NCBI RefSeq assembly: GCF_900091555.1
Contig: NZ_FMCX01000001.1
Span: forward strand, 1,116,001-1,180,000
Reading direction: 5' to 3'
DNA from: Micromonospora mirobrigensis
GTDB taxonomy: Bacteria > Actinomycetota > Actinomycetes > Mycobacteriales > Micromonosporaceae
Length of the DNA stretch: 64,000 nt
Of the stretch, positions 41,683-49,694 are shown piece by piece. The notes below the pieces were generated by a model. That model worked only from the letters and a program-made list of their open reading frames with translations. It had not been told where the DNA came from and did no database searches. Position 1 is the first letter of the stretch; the number at the start of each line of letters is the position of its first letter. Made by a program: the position numbers and the translations under genes.

Positions 41683-44508
41683 TCAGTCGGCCGGGGTGGC
41701 GGCCTTGCGCGGGGCGGCCTTCTTGGCCGGGGCCTTCTTCGCCGGGGTGGCCTTGGCGGTGGTGGTCTTCTTGGCCACGGTGGACTTCGCGGCGGCCGTC
41801 TTCTTCGCCGCCGTCGCCTTCTTGGCCGGGGCCTTCTTCGCCGCCGCCTTCTTCTTCGGCGCCGGACCCTTCGCCCGCTTCTCGGCGAGCATCTCCGAGG
41901 CCTGCTCGATGGTCAGCTCCTCCGGGGTCTGCCCGCGCCGCAGCGACGCGTTGAACTCCCCGTCGGTCACGTACGGCCCGAACCGGCCGTCCTTGATCAC
42001 CAGCGGCTTCTCGGTCAGCGGGTCGACGCCCATCTCCCGCAGCGGCGGCGCGGCGGCCCGACGCTGGCGGGCCTTCGGGGCGGCCAGCAGGGCCAGCGCC
42101 TCGTCCAGGGTGACCGTGAAGAGCTTCTCCTCCGACTCCAGCGACCGGAACTCCTCGCCCCGCTTGACGTACGGGCCGTAGCGGCCGTTGGCCGCCAGCA
42201 CCTCGGCGCCGTCCGGGCCGACGCCGACCACCCGGGGCAGGGTGAGCAGCCTCAACGCCTCGTCGAAGGTGAGCGAGTCGGGCGACTGCGACTTCAACAG
42301 CGACGACTTGCGCTCGCCACTGGAGACGTACGGGCCGAACCGGCCGGACTTCAGCACGATCGGCTCGCCGGTGGCCGGGTCGTCACCGAGCTTGCGCTCA
42401 CCCCCGCCGCCGAGGAACAGCTCGTGCACCTTCTCCGGGGTGAGCTCGTCCGGCGCCAGCCCCTCGGGGATCGGCGCCCGGTCGCCCTGGCTGCCGCCCT
42501 CCTCACCCTCGGCCTTCGGGGCCGGCTGCTCGCCGGGGAGCGCCCGCTGGAGGTAGGGACCGAACCGGCCGACCCGGACGACGACCTCGCGGCCCTCGTC
42601 GTCGGTGTGCAGCGGGATCGAGTTGACGCTGCGCGCGTCGATCTCGGTGATGTTCTCGGTCACCAGCTTCTTCAGCCCACCGGCGTGGGCGATCGCCTGG
42701 TCGCCGGTGCCGTTGGCGCTGCCGAAGTAGAAGGAGGTGAGGAAGTCGACCGAGGCGTGGTCGCCGCCGGCGATCTCGTCCAGCTCGTTCTCCATGCTGG
42801 CGGTGAAGTCGTAGTCGATCAGGCGCGGGTAGTGCCGCTCCAGCAGCCCGATCACCGCGAACGCCAGGAACGACGGGATCATCGCCTGGCCGCGCTTGAA
42901 GACGTACCCGCGGTCCTGGATGGTCTGCATGATCGACGCGTACGTCGACGGGCGGCCGATGCCCAGCTCCTCCAGGGCCTTCACCAGCGACGCCTCGGTG
43001 TAGCGCGACGGCGGCTGGGTGTGGTGCCCCTGCGCGGCCAGCTCGTCGGCGGTCAGCGGCTGCCCCTTGACCAGGGTCGGCAGCCGCCGCTCGGCGTCCT
43101 CCGCCTCGGCGTTCTCGTCGTCGGAGGACTCGACGTACGCCCGCAGGAAGCCCGGGTCGGTGATGGTCTTGCCGGTGGAGCCGAAGTCGGCCTCCTCCCC
43201 GGCGGTGGAGGTCGCCCGGATCCGCACCGAGACGCTGGAGCCGACCGCGTCGGTCATCTGCGAGGCGATGGTGCGCCGCCAGATCAGCTCGTAGAGCTTG
43301 AACTCCTCGGCCGACAGCTCCTTGGCCACGTCGCCCGGGGTGCGGAAGTTGTCCCCGGCGGGGCGGATCGCCTCGTGCGCCTCCTGCGCGTTCTTCACCT
43401 TGCCGGTGTAGCGGCGCGGCTCCGGCGGCACGCTGCGCTCGCCGTACAGCTCGACGATCTGCCGGCGGGCCGCCGCGATGGCGGTCTCCGACAGGTTCAC
43501 CGAGTCGGTACGCATGTAGGTGATGTAGCCGTTCTCGTACAGCCGCTGCGCGGTGCGCATCGTCTGCTGGGACGAGAAGCGCATCTTGCGGGCCGCCTCC
43601 TGCTGGAGGGTGGAGGTGATGAACGGCGCGTACGGGCGGCGGCGGTAGGGCTTCTCCTCGACCCGGGTGACCGCGAACGGCCGCCCCTCGAGGCGGGCGG
43701 CCAGGCCCCGGGCGCCGCCCTCGTCGAGGTGCACCACGCCCGCGCCGGGCTTCACCCGACCGGTGGTCGGCTCGAAGTCCTTGCCGGTGGCGATCCGGTC
43801 GCCGTTCAGCGCGACCAGCGTGGAGTTGAAGGTGCGGGGGCCCTCGCCGGGGTTCGCCACGGCCAGGGTGGCCAGGATGTCCCAGTACTCGGCGGTGCGG
43901 AAGGCCATCCGCTGGCGTTCCCGCTCGACCACGATCCGGGTCGCCACGGACTGCACCCGGCCCGCCGAGAGCTTCGGCATGACCTTCTTCCACAGCACCG
44001 GGGAGACCTCGTAGCCGTACAGGCGGTCGAGGATGCGCCGGGCCTCCTGCGCGTCGACCAGGTCCCGGTCGATCTCGCGCGGGTTGGCCACAGCGGCCTG
44101 GATGGCCGGCTTGGTGATCTCGTGGAAGACCATCCGCTTGACCGGCACCTTGGGCTTGAGCGTCTCCACCAGGTGCCAGGCGATGGCCTCGCCCTCGCGG
44201 TCCTCGTCCGTCGCCAGGAAGATCTCGTCGACCTCCTTGGCCAGCTTCACCAGCTTGCTGATCTGCTGCTTACGGTCGGCGGAGACCACGTAGAGGGCGT
44301 GGAAGCCGTTGTCGACGTCCACCCCGAGCCGGGCCCACGACTCGCCCTTGTACTTCGCCGGCACGTCGGCGGCGTTGCGCGGGAGGTCCCGGACGTGGCC
44401 GAAGCTGGCCTCCACGACGTACCCCGGGCCGAGGTAGCCCGAGATCGTCTTGGCCTTCGCCGGAGACTCGACGATGACCAGACGGGTGGTTCCAGCTTTG
44501 CTCGGCAC
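41683..44508 (-). CDS. topA: DNA topoisomerase I
   Basis: 941 residues. Toprim domain (RLVIVESPAKAKTISGYLG, FLATDEDREGEAIAWHLV), four-domain type IA core with catalytic Tyr about residue 331 (GYITYMRTDSVNLSE), and SAGRVQSVATR. Instead of zinc fingers the C-terminal region has four repeats of the actinobacterial type (RFGPYLQ / RFGPYVS / RYGPYVK / RFGPYVT) and a Lys/Ala-rich tail (about 75 residues of AAKKAPAKK type) that in mycobacteria aids DNA binding and processivity. Relaxes negative supercoils. GTG 44508 is chosen from VPSKAGTTRLVIV. Confidence 0.96.
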   Translation of the reverse strand: MPSKAGTTRLVIVESPAKAKTISGYLGPGYVVEASFGHVRDLPRNAADVPAKYKGESWARLGVDVDNGFHALYVVSADRKQQISKLVKLAKEVDEIFLATDEDREGEAIAWHLVETLKPKVPVKRMVFHEITKPAIQAAVANPREIDRDLVDAQEARRILDRLYGYEVSPVLWKKVMPKLSAGRVQSVATRIVVERERQRMAFRTAEYWDILATLAVANPGEGPRTFNSTLVALNGDRIATGKDFEPTTGRVKPGAGVVHLDEGGARGLAARLEGRPFAVTRVEEKPYRRRPYAPFITSTLQQEAARKMRFSSQQTMRTAQRLYENGYITYMRTDSVNLSETAIAAARRQIVELYGERSVPPEPRRYTGKVKNAQEAHEAIRPAGDNFRTPGDVAKELSAEEFKLYELIWRRTIASQMTDAVGSSVSVRIRATSTAGEEADFGSTGKTITDPGFLRAYVESSDDENAEAEDAERRLPTLVKGQPLTADELAAQGHHTQPPSRYTEASLVKALEELGIGRPSTYASIMQTIQDRGYVFKRGQAMIPSFLAFAVIGLLERHYPRLIDYDFTASMENELDEIAGGDHASVDFLTSFYFGSANGTGDQAIAHAGGLKKLVTENITEIDARSVNSIPLHTDDEGREVVVRVGRFGPYLQRALPGEQPAPKAEGEEGGSQGDRAPIPEGLAPDELTPEKVHELFLGGGGERKLGDDPATGEPIVLKSGRFGPYVSSGERKSSLLKSQSPDSLTFDEALRLLTLPRVVGVGPDGAEVLAANGRYGPYVKRGEEFRSLESEEKLFTVTLDEALALLAAPKARQRRAAAPPLREMGVDPLTEKPLVIKDGRFGPYVTDGEFNASLRRGQTPEELTIEQASEMLAEKRAKGPAPKKKAAAKKAPAKKATAAKKTAAAKSTVAKKTTTAKATPAKKAPAKKAAPRKAATPAD

Positions 44509-44822
44509 GTCTCTCTTCGACCTCACTCCTGCTACATGCCCGTTTCCGGCCGTGTCGCACCGGCCGGACCGGCGGCGGTCCGGATGTCCAACGTAACGCG
44601 CCGCCCCGCTTCTCACGGCGGCATGGTCGGCGGGCGGCCCCGGCGCGGCGCTCCGGGGGCGGCCGCGCGCTGGCGGTTGTGCCGGACGGCGCCACCGTAC
44701 ACCGTGGGTAGGCCGGGAAGTGGGTCACTGTGACGATGGCGCACCCTCGGTGGAGGGCTGATCGAGCCGTTTTCCGCAACCGGGCGTCCGTGCGAGCTGT
44801 CCGCGATCGGACACCCGGTGGG
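44509..44822. other. topA upstream region
   Basis: Holds a possible topA -10, TACGGT (44702-44697 on the minus strand), and a small palindrome GTCACTGTGAC (44723-44733). No coding evidence. Confidence 0.5.
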
Positions 44823-45449
44823 TCAGGGACTCCCCGGCCAGTCGGCCGCGGGCGCGGCGGCGGGCCGGTCGCCGACCAGCTCCGCGAGCCGGGCCAGCCG
44901 CCGCCGGCCCGAGATCCGGTACGCCGGCCCGCCCGCCCCGGCCTCCAGCAACACCCCGGCCAGGCCGACCGCCGCGAGCGCCCGGCCCACCGGCCCCCAG
45001 CACTCGGTGTCGCCCTCGCCCAGCCCGAGCAGGAAGCCCGACGGCTCGGCGCGCCCCGCCGCGGCCAGCCAGATCCGCAGCCGCCGGCCGTTGAGGTGGA
45101 ACCCGGCCGGTGGTCGCTTCGCCGGCCCCCGTGCCCAGGCCCGGGCCAGCGGCGCCAGGGTGCTCGCGTACGCGGTGCGGATCAGGTGCCGCCGCGGGCC
45201 GTCCGGCTCACCGACCGCCTCCCAGGTCGGCGGCAGCCCCCGCGCGGTCAGCTCCGCCACCAGCACGTGCACCCGCCAGCCGGCGTCCACCACCACCGAC
45301 AGCCGCGCCGTGCCGCCCATCCGGACCACCTCCCCGGGCCCGGCGAGCAGGCCGGCCAGGTCCGCCACGGACGGGTCGGCCGCCTCGGTGCCGAACAGCG
45401 ACAGCTGCCGGCCCGGGTCGGGGGGTGGGTGGGGTGGGCTCAGCGACAC
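44823..45449 (-). CDS. Conserved actinobacterial hypothetical protein
   Basis: 208 residues. RQLSLFGTEAADPSVADLAG at the N-terminus, then a beta-rich region (GTARLSVVVDAGWRVHVLVA), RPPAGFHLNGRRLRIWLAAA and a C-terminal RISGRRRLARLAELVG. No catalytic motif recognised. In the analogous M. tuberculosis region a hypothetical gene sits next to topA and this could be its counterpart (inference). GTG start overlaps the upstream lipoprotein gene by 10 bp. Confidence 0.72.
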   Translation of the reverse strand: MSLSPPHPPPDPGRQLSLFGTEAADPSVADLAGLLAGPGEVVRMGGTARLSVVVDAGWRVHVLVAELTARGLPPTWEAVGEPDGPRRHLIRTAYASTLAPLARAWARGPAKRPPAGFHLNGRRLRIWLAAAGRAEPSGFLLGLGEGDTECWGPVGRALAAVGLAGVLLEAGAGGPAYRISGRRRLARLAELVGDRPAAAPAADWPGSP

Positions 45450-45982
45450 TCCGGGACCTCGTCGAAGGCGGCCTTCAGCTCTGTGGAGCTGAGCCGGCTG
45501 GTGTCCAGCGCGCTCGCGTCGTACTCCTTGTTCAGGCTCTCCACCGCGGCCTGCACGCCGTCGTAGAAGGTGGCCGGCCGGCTGGTGTCGAGCCCGCGGA
45601 TGCTGTCCCGAGCCCGGCCGTACGCGTCCCGCATCCGGCTCAGCGAGCCGCGGAACCCGGCCGAGACCTGGTCGCCGCCGGTGGTCTCCGGCACCCCGGC
45701 CCGCTCCACCTCCCGGCGGGCCGTCTCGCTGGCCTGCCGGGCCCCGTCGAAGAGCCGGACCAGGTTCTCCCGCGCCTGCGCCGGGGTGGTCTGCGCGGTC
45801 ATCTGCTGCCGGGTGCTGCTGGTCAGCTTGCTGATCTCGGCCCGCCACGGGGTGAGCGCCTCACAGACCGAGGCCGCCCAGGCCCGGGGGCTGGGACCGC
45901 CACCGCAGGCGGTCACCGTGAGCAGGAGCGTGGCCAGGACCACCGTGAGCTTTCCGGCGGCAGACGCCCGGCACGTACGCAT
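45440..45982 (-). CDS. Lipoprotein of unknown function
   Basis: 180 residues. Signal sequence with lipobox LLTVTACGGG (Cys about 27). The mature part is mostly helical (WRAEISKLTSSTRQQMTAQT, ARENLVRLFDGARQASETAR, MRDAYGRARDSIRGLD) and has a C-terminal Cys that could pair with SVCEAL. Leaderless: TACGCT (45995-45990) then 7 nt to ATG. Would be anchored on the outer face of the cytoplasmic membrane. Confidence 0.82.
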   Translation of the reverse strand: MRTCRASAAGKLTVVLATLLLTVTACGGGPSPRAWAASVCEALTPWRAEISKLTSSTRQQMTAQTTPAQARENLVRLFDGARQASETARREVERAGVPETTGGDQVSAGFRGSLSRMRDAYGRARDSIRGLDTSRPATFYDGVQAAVESLNKEYDASALDTSRLSSTELKAAFDEVPECR

Positions 45983-45989
45983 GCGTTGC

Positions 45990-45995
45990 AGCGTA
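45990..45995 (-). promoter_or_regulatory. Leaderless -10 box of the lipoprotein gene
   Basis: TACGCT on the minus strand, 7 nt before ATG 45982. Confidence 0.6.
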
Positions 45996-46030
45996 CGGCC
46001 TTCCGGGCGAACCGCCACCGGTCAGGTTTC

Positions 46031-46076
46031 GTCCACGGGACGGTCCCGGCCGGCGTGCGCCGACCGGGACCGTGGA
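46031..46076 (-). terminator. Terminator after hppA
   Basis: GTCCACGG-(GAC)-GGTCCCGG pairs with CCGGGACCGTGGAC, a long bulged stem with an inner GGCG/CGCC pair, 14 bp past the hppA stop. Confidence 0.65.
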
Positions 46077-46089
46077 CCGCGAAACGGGG

Positions 46090-48435
46090 TCAGGCGTTGA
46101 TCGTCTCCGGCCGCTGGTCCGGGGTGTTCGCCCCGGCGTCGGACTCCATCGCCACACCGTTGCGCTTGCTCCAGACCACCGCGGCGACGATGACCAGCGT
46201 CGCCACCACGGCGATCGCCACCCGTGCCGGGGTGTTCGCGTCGTCGCCGACGTTGAACGCCACCACGGCGGGCGCGATCAGCAGCGAGATCAGGTTCATC
46301 ACCTTGATCAGCGGGTTGATCGCCGGGCCGGCGGTGTCCTTGAACGGGTCACCGACGGTGTCGCCGATGACCGTCGCGGCGTGCGACTCGGAGCCCTTGC
46401 CGCCGTACGCGCCATCCTCGACCAGCTTCTTCGCGTTGTCCCAGGCGCCACCGGAGTTGGCCAGGAAGACCGCCATCAGCGTGCCGGCCCCGATCGCACC
46501 GGCCAGGTACGACGCCAGCGCGCCGGGCCCGAGGCCGAAGCCGACCGCGATCGGCGCCATGATCGCCAGCAGGCCGGGGGTCAGCAGCTCGCGCTGCGCG
46601 TCCCGGGTGCAGATGTCGACGACCTTGCCGTACTCCGGGCGCTGGGTCCGGTCCATGATCCCGGGCAGCTCGCGGAACTGCCGGCGGACCTCCATCACCA
46701 CGGCGCCCGCCGAGCGGGACACCGCGTTGATGGCGAGACCGGAGAAGAGGAAGACCACCGCCGCGCCGATGATCAGGCCGACCAGGTTGCGCGGGTTCGC
46801 CACGTTCAGCAGGTCCGCGATCGCGGCCTCCACGTTCGGCACCTTCGCGTCCGCGTACGAGCTGGCCAGCGTGTCGGTGTACGAGCCGAACAGCGCGGTC
46901 GCGGCCAGCACCGCGGTGGCGATCGCGATGCCCTTGGTGATCGCCTTGGTGGTGTTGCCGACGGCGTCCAGCTCGGTGAGCGTCCGCGCGCCGTGCTCGT
47001 CGATGTCGCCGGACATCTCCGCGACGCCCTGGGCGTTGTCGGAGATCGGCCCGAAGGTGTCCATCGCGACGATCACGCCGACGGTGGTGAGCAGGCCGGT
47101 GCCGGCCAGCGCCACCGCGAACAGCGACAGCGTGATGGAGCTGCCGCCGAGCAGGAACGCGCCGAAGACGCCGGCGGCGATCAGCAGCGCCGAGTAGACC
47201 GCCGACTCCAGGCCGACGCTGATGCCGGCCAGGATGACGGTGGCGGCGCCGGTCTGCGAGCTCTTGCCGATGTCCTGCACCGGGCGCTTGTTGGTCTCGG
47301 TGAAGTAGCCGGTCAGCGCCTGGATCGCGGCGGCCAGCACGATGCCGATCACCACCGCGCCGATGGCCACCAGCCGCGGGTTGCGGTCGACGCCGGTCAG
47401 CCCGCCCTCCAGCTCGGCGAAGGTCGCCGGCAGGTACGCGAACGCGGCGATCGCCACCAGCACCGCCGAGATCAGCGCGGAGAGGTAGAAGGCCCGGTTG
47501 ATCGCGGTCAGGCCGTTGCGGTCGCTGGCCCGCAGCCGGGTGATGAAGACCCCGACGATGGCGACCAGCACGCCGATGGTGGAGATCACCAGCGGGAAGA
47601 CCAGGCCGTCCACGCCGAACGCGGCCCGGCCCAGGATCAGCGCGGCGACCAGGGTGACCGCGTACGACTCGAACAGGTCGGCGGCCATGCCGGCGCAGTC
47701 GCCGACGTTGTCGCCCACGTTGTCGGCGATGGTGGCGGCGTTGCGCGGGTCGTCCTCGGGGATGCCCTGCTCGACCTTGCCGACCAGGTCGGCGCCGACG
47801 TCGGCGGCCTTGGTGAAGATGCCGCCGCCGACCCGCATGAACATGGCGAGCAGCGCGGCACCGAAGCCGAAGCCCTCCAGCACGGTCGGGGCGTCGCCGC
47901 GGAAGAGCAGCACCACCAGCGCCGCACCGAACAGGCCGAGGCCGACGGTGAGGAAGCCGACCACGCCGCCGGTGCGGAAGGCGATCCGCATGGCGGCCTC
48001 GCGGCCGCCCTGGCGTTCCCGGGCCGCCGCGGCGACCCGCAGGTTGGCGCGGGTGGCCAGCCACATGCCGGCGCCGCCGATGAACGCGCTGAACAGGGCG
48101 CCCACCACGAAGAAGGCGGACCGGCCGATCTTCACCGCGATCTCGCTGCCGTCGGTGTCGTGCACCGGCAGCAGGAAGAGCAGCACGACGGCGATGACCA
48201 CGAAGATGGCCAGGGTCCGGAACTGCCGGAGCAGGTACGCCGACGCGCCCTCCTGCACCGCCCCGGAGATCTCCCGCATGTTGGTGGTGCCCTTACCGGC
48301 TGCCAGCACGGCCTTTGTCAAGGCGGCGGCGAAGACGAGCGCCACCAGCGCGATGACCGCGGCGATGACGACGTACGTCACGTTGGCTCCGGTAAGGGAC
48401 AGTGCGCCGCCGTCGGCGGCCAAGGTCCCGGACAT
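46090..48435 (-). CDS. hppA: K+-insensitive proton-translocating pyrophosphatase
   Basis: 781 residues, about 16 membrane helices. The substrate motif region GADLVGKVEQGIPEDDPRNA, NVGDNVGDCAGMAADLFE, and the C-terminal DNAKKLVEDGAYGGKGSESH / TVGDPFKDTAGPAINPLIK are typical. GNTTKAI carries Lys where K+-dependent enzymes have Ala, so the K+-independent class is indicated. It uses PPi hydrolysis to pump protons out. ATG preceded by AGGAGG. Neighbours bldG and its kinase follow upstream as in Streptomyces. Confidence 0.95.
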   Translation of the reverse strand: MSGTLAADGGALSLTGANVTYVVIAAVIALVALVFAAALTKAVLAAGKGTTNMREISGAVQEGASAYLLRQFRTLAIFVVIAVVLLFLLPVHDTDGSEIAVKIGRSAFFVVGALFSAFIGGAGMWLATRANLRVAAAARERQGGREAAMRIAFRTGGVVGFLTVGLGLFGAALVVLLFRGDAPTVLEGFGFGAALLAMFMRVGGGIFTKAADVGADLVGKVEQGIPEDDPRNAATIADNVGDNVGDCAGMAADLFESYAVTLVAALILGRAAFGVDGLVFPLVISTIGVLVAIVGVFITRLRASDRNGLTAINRAFYLSALISAVLVAIAAFAYLPATFAELEGGLTGVDRNPRLVAIGAVVIGIVLAAAIQALTGYFTETNKRPVQDIGKSSQTGAATVILAGISVGLESAVYSALLIAAGVFGAFLLGGSSITLSLFAVALAGTGLLTTVGVIVAMDTFGPISDNAQGVAEMSGDIDEHGARTLTELDAVGNTTKAITKGIAIATAVLAATALFGSYTDTLASSYADAKVPNVEAAIADLLNVANPRNLVGLIIGAAVVFLFSGLAINAVSRSAGAVVMEVRRQFRELPGIMDRTQRPEYGKVVDICTRDAQRELLTPGLLAIMAPIAVGFGLGPGALASYLAGAIGAGTLMAVFLANSGGAWDNAKKLVEDGAYGGKGSESHAATVIGDTVGDPFKDTAGPAINPLIKVMNLISLLIAPAVVAFNVGDDANTPARVAIAVVATLVIVAAVVWSKRNGVAMESDAGANTPDQRPETINA

Positions 48436-48759
48436 CTATGTCCTCCTGATACCGAACACTCGCGCCGGCTCGTGGAGACGCACGGGCCGACGCCTGGATG
48501 CGGACTCGCAAGCGCGCGCCAACCCACCCCGGCGGACCAGCGATGAACACCCGTTCCCGCTGGCTGCGGGACGGGTCACTTGCTGACAACCCGGGTACTG
48601 TAGCCCTCCGCAGTGTCCGAGGTCACACGCAGGGCCCACCGTGTCCCGATGATCTTCGTCGCTGTGTTATGAGGAAAAATCTGATATAGAGGGCGACCAA
48701 CACGACGAGGCCACGCCCCCTGTCGGGACGTGGCCTGTGGACCCTCGACGATCAGCGGA
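48436..48759. other. hppA leader / promoter region
   Basis: Contains a candidate -10 TACAGT (48602-48597, minus strand), which implies a leader of about 155 nt, an AT-rich patch (48663-48690) unusual for this GC content, and the terminator of the anti-sigma gene. No ORF with support; I see no known riboswitch. Confidence 0.5.
48708..48736 (-). terminator. Terminator after the anti-sigma gene
   Basis: AGGCCACG (48708-48715) and CGTGGCCT (48729-48736) form an 8-bp stem with partial inner C/G pairing; a run of five Ts follows about 30 nt later. Confidence 0.5.
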
Positions 48760-49194
48760 TCAGCGGCCGACCGGCCAGACCATCCGGACCTCGGTGCCGA
48801 CGCCCTCCACCACCGGGCGCACCTGGAGGTCCTCGACGAAACCGGCGAGCAGCGCGAAGCCCACCCCGGTGGTCAGGTCGTCCTCGTTCAGCGACTCGTT
48901 GGCCAGCTGGTCGGCGTCCAGCGCGGCCAGGCCGATGCTCGCCTCGATCGGCGCCCGGTCGATCACCCGCACCGTGTACGAGCCGGCGTCGTCCATCTCC
49001 ACCAGCACCGGGTCGGGCACGTGGTACTGCCGGTGCAGGGCGACGGCCCGGGTGCACGCCTCACCGATGGCCAGCCGGACCTCGTCCAGCAGGTCCTCGC
49101 GTACGCCGGCGCGACGGGCGACCGCCACCCCGACGAGCCGGGCGGTGCGCACGTGCACCGGCGCCGGCGAGAAGGAGAGTCGGACCGTCGCCAT
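48760..49194 (-). CDS. Anti-sigma factor serine kinase (RsbW-like, ApgA type)
   Basis: 144 residues. GHKL ATPase features: EVRLAIGEACTRAVALHRQY (N-box region), VRVIDRAPIE, DLTTGVGFALLAGFVEDLQV (G-box). Such proteins phosphorylate the STAS antagonist and bind sigma factors. The ATG overlaps the bldG stop by one base (a GTG one codon upstream is possible). By position it corresponds to ApgA (SCO3548) of Streptomyces, which pairs with BldG. The N-box is slightly unusual (EACTRAV for ExxxNA), so kinase activity may be weak. Confidence 0.85.
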   Translation of the reverse strand: MATVRLSFSPAPVHVRTARLVGVAVARRAGVREDLLDEVRLAIGEACTRAVALHRQYHVPDPVLVEMDDAGSYTVRVIDRAPIEASIGLAALDADQLANESLNEDDLTTGVGFALLAGFVEDLQVRPVVEGVGTEVRMVWPVGR

Positions 49195-49550
49195 CACGCG
49201 CCCGAGCCGGTCGAGTCGGCGCCGACCGCCGCGTCGACCGTCGGGTGCAGCGGGAAGACCTGGTCCAGGGCGGTGATCCGGAAGATCTTGAGCAGCGGCT
49301 CCTTGTCGCAGACCAGGGCGAAGCTGCCCCCGGCGGTACGCAGCCGCTTGAGCGCGCCGACCAGCACGCCGAGACCTGTGGAGTCGAGGAAGTCCACCCG
49401 ACCCAGGTCGACGACGACCTGCCGGGCCCCACCGTCGATCAACTCCAGGAGCCGTTCGCGCAGGCGGGGGGCGGTGTAGACGTCCACCTCACCGCCGACC
49501 TCGAGCACCGTGTGCTCCCCCACGGTACGGGTCGCCAGCGACAGCTCCAT
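49194..49550 (-). CDS. bldG: Anti-anti-sigma factor BldG
   Basis: 118 residues, STAS domain. [55 protein letters not shown] with Ser57 at the phosphorylation position of BldG, and [20 protein letters not shown]. It closely resembles Streptomyces BldG, the antagonist controlling SigH-type stress and development. ATG follows GAGGGAGGAG. Co-transcribed with the anti-sigma kinase; neighbours hppA and the helicase are the same as in Streptomyces. Confidence 0.92.
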   Translation of the reverse strand: MELSLATRTVGEHTVLEVGGEVDVYTAPRLRERLLELIDGGARQVVVDLGRVDFLDSTGLGVLVGALKRLRTAGGSFALVCDKEPLLKIFRITALDQVFPLHPTVDAAVGADSTGSGA

Positions 49551-49694
49551 CGGTCTCCTCCCTCGCAAGAGCCGTAAACTCTCCTGGGCATCTAACCATC
49601 CCGGGTGGGACGGGCCCGAAGGTCACCGGCTGAGCCAACCCCTTACCCCGGGCCCCGGAGTTTCATCCCGAACACCACTGCGAGAGTGCAGGAC

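Noticed and set aside
44823..45848. Longer version of the hypothetical gene starting at 45848
   Set aside because: The first 130 codons are antisense-like Arg/Pro/Gly-rich and overlap the lipoprotein gene; the GTG at 45449 begins the plausible protein.
48663..48690. AT-rich patch considered as a horizontally acquired segment
   Set aside because: It is only about 30 bp, between conserved genes, and more likely a promoter or termination tail.
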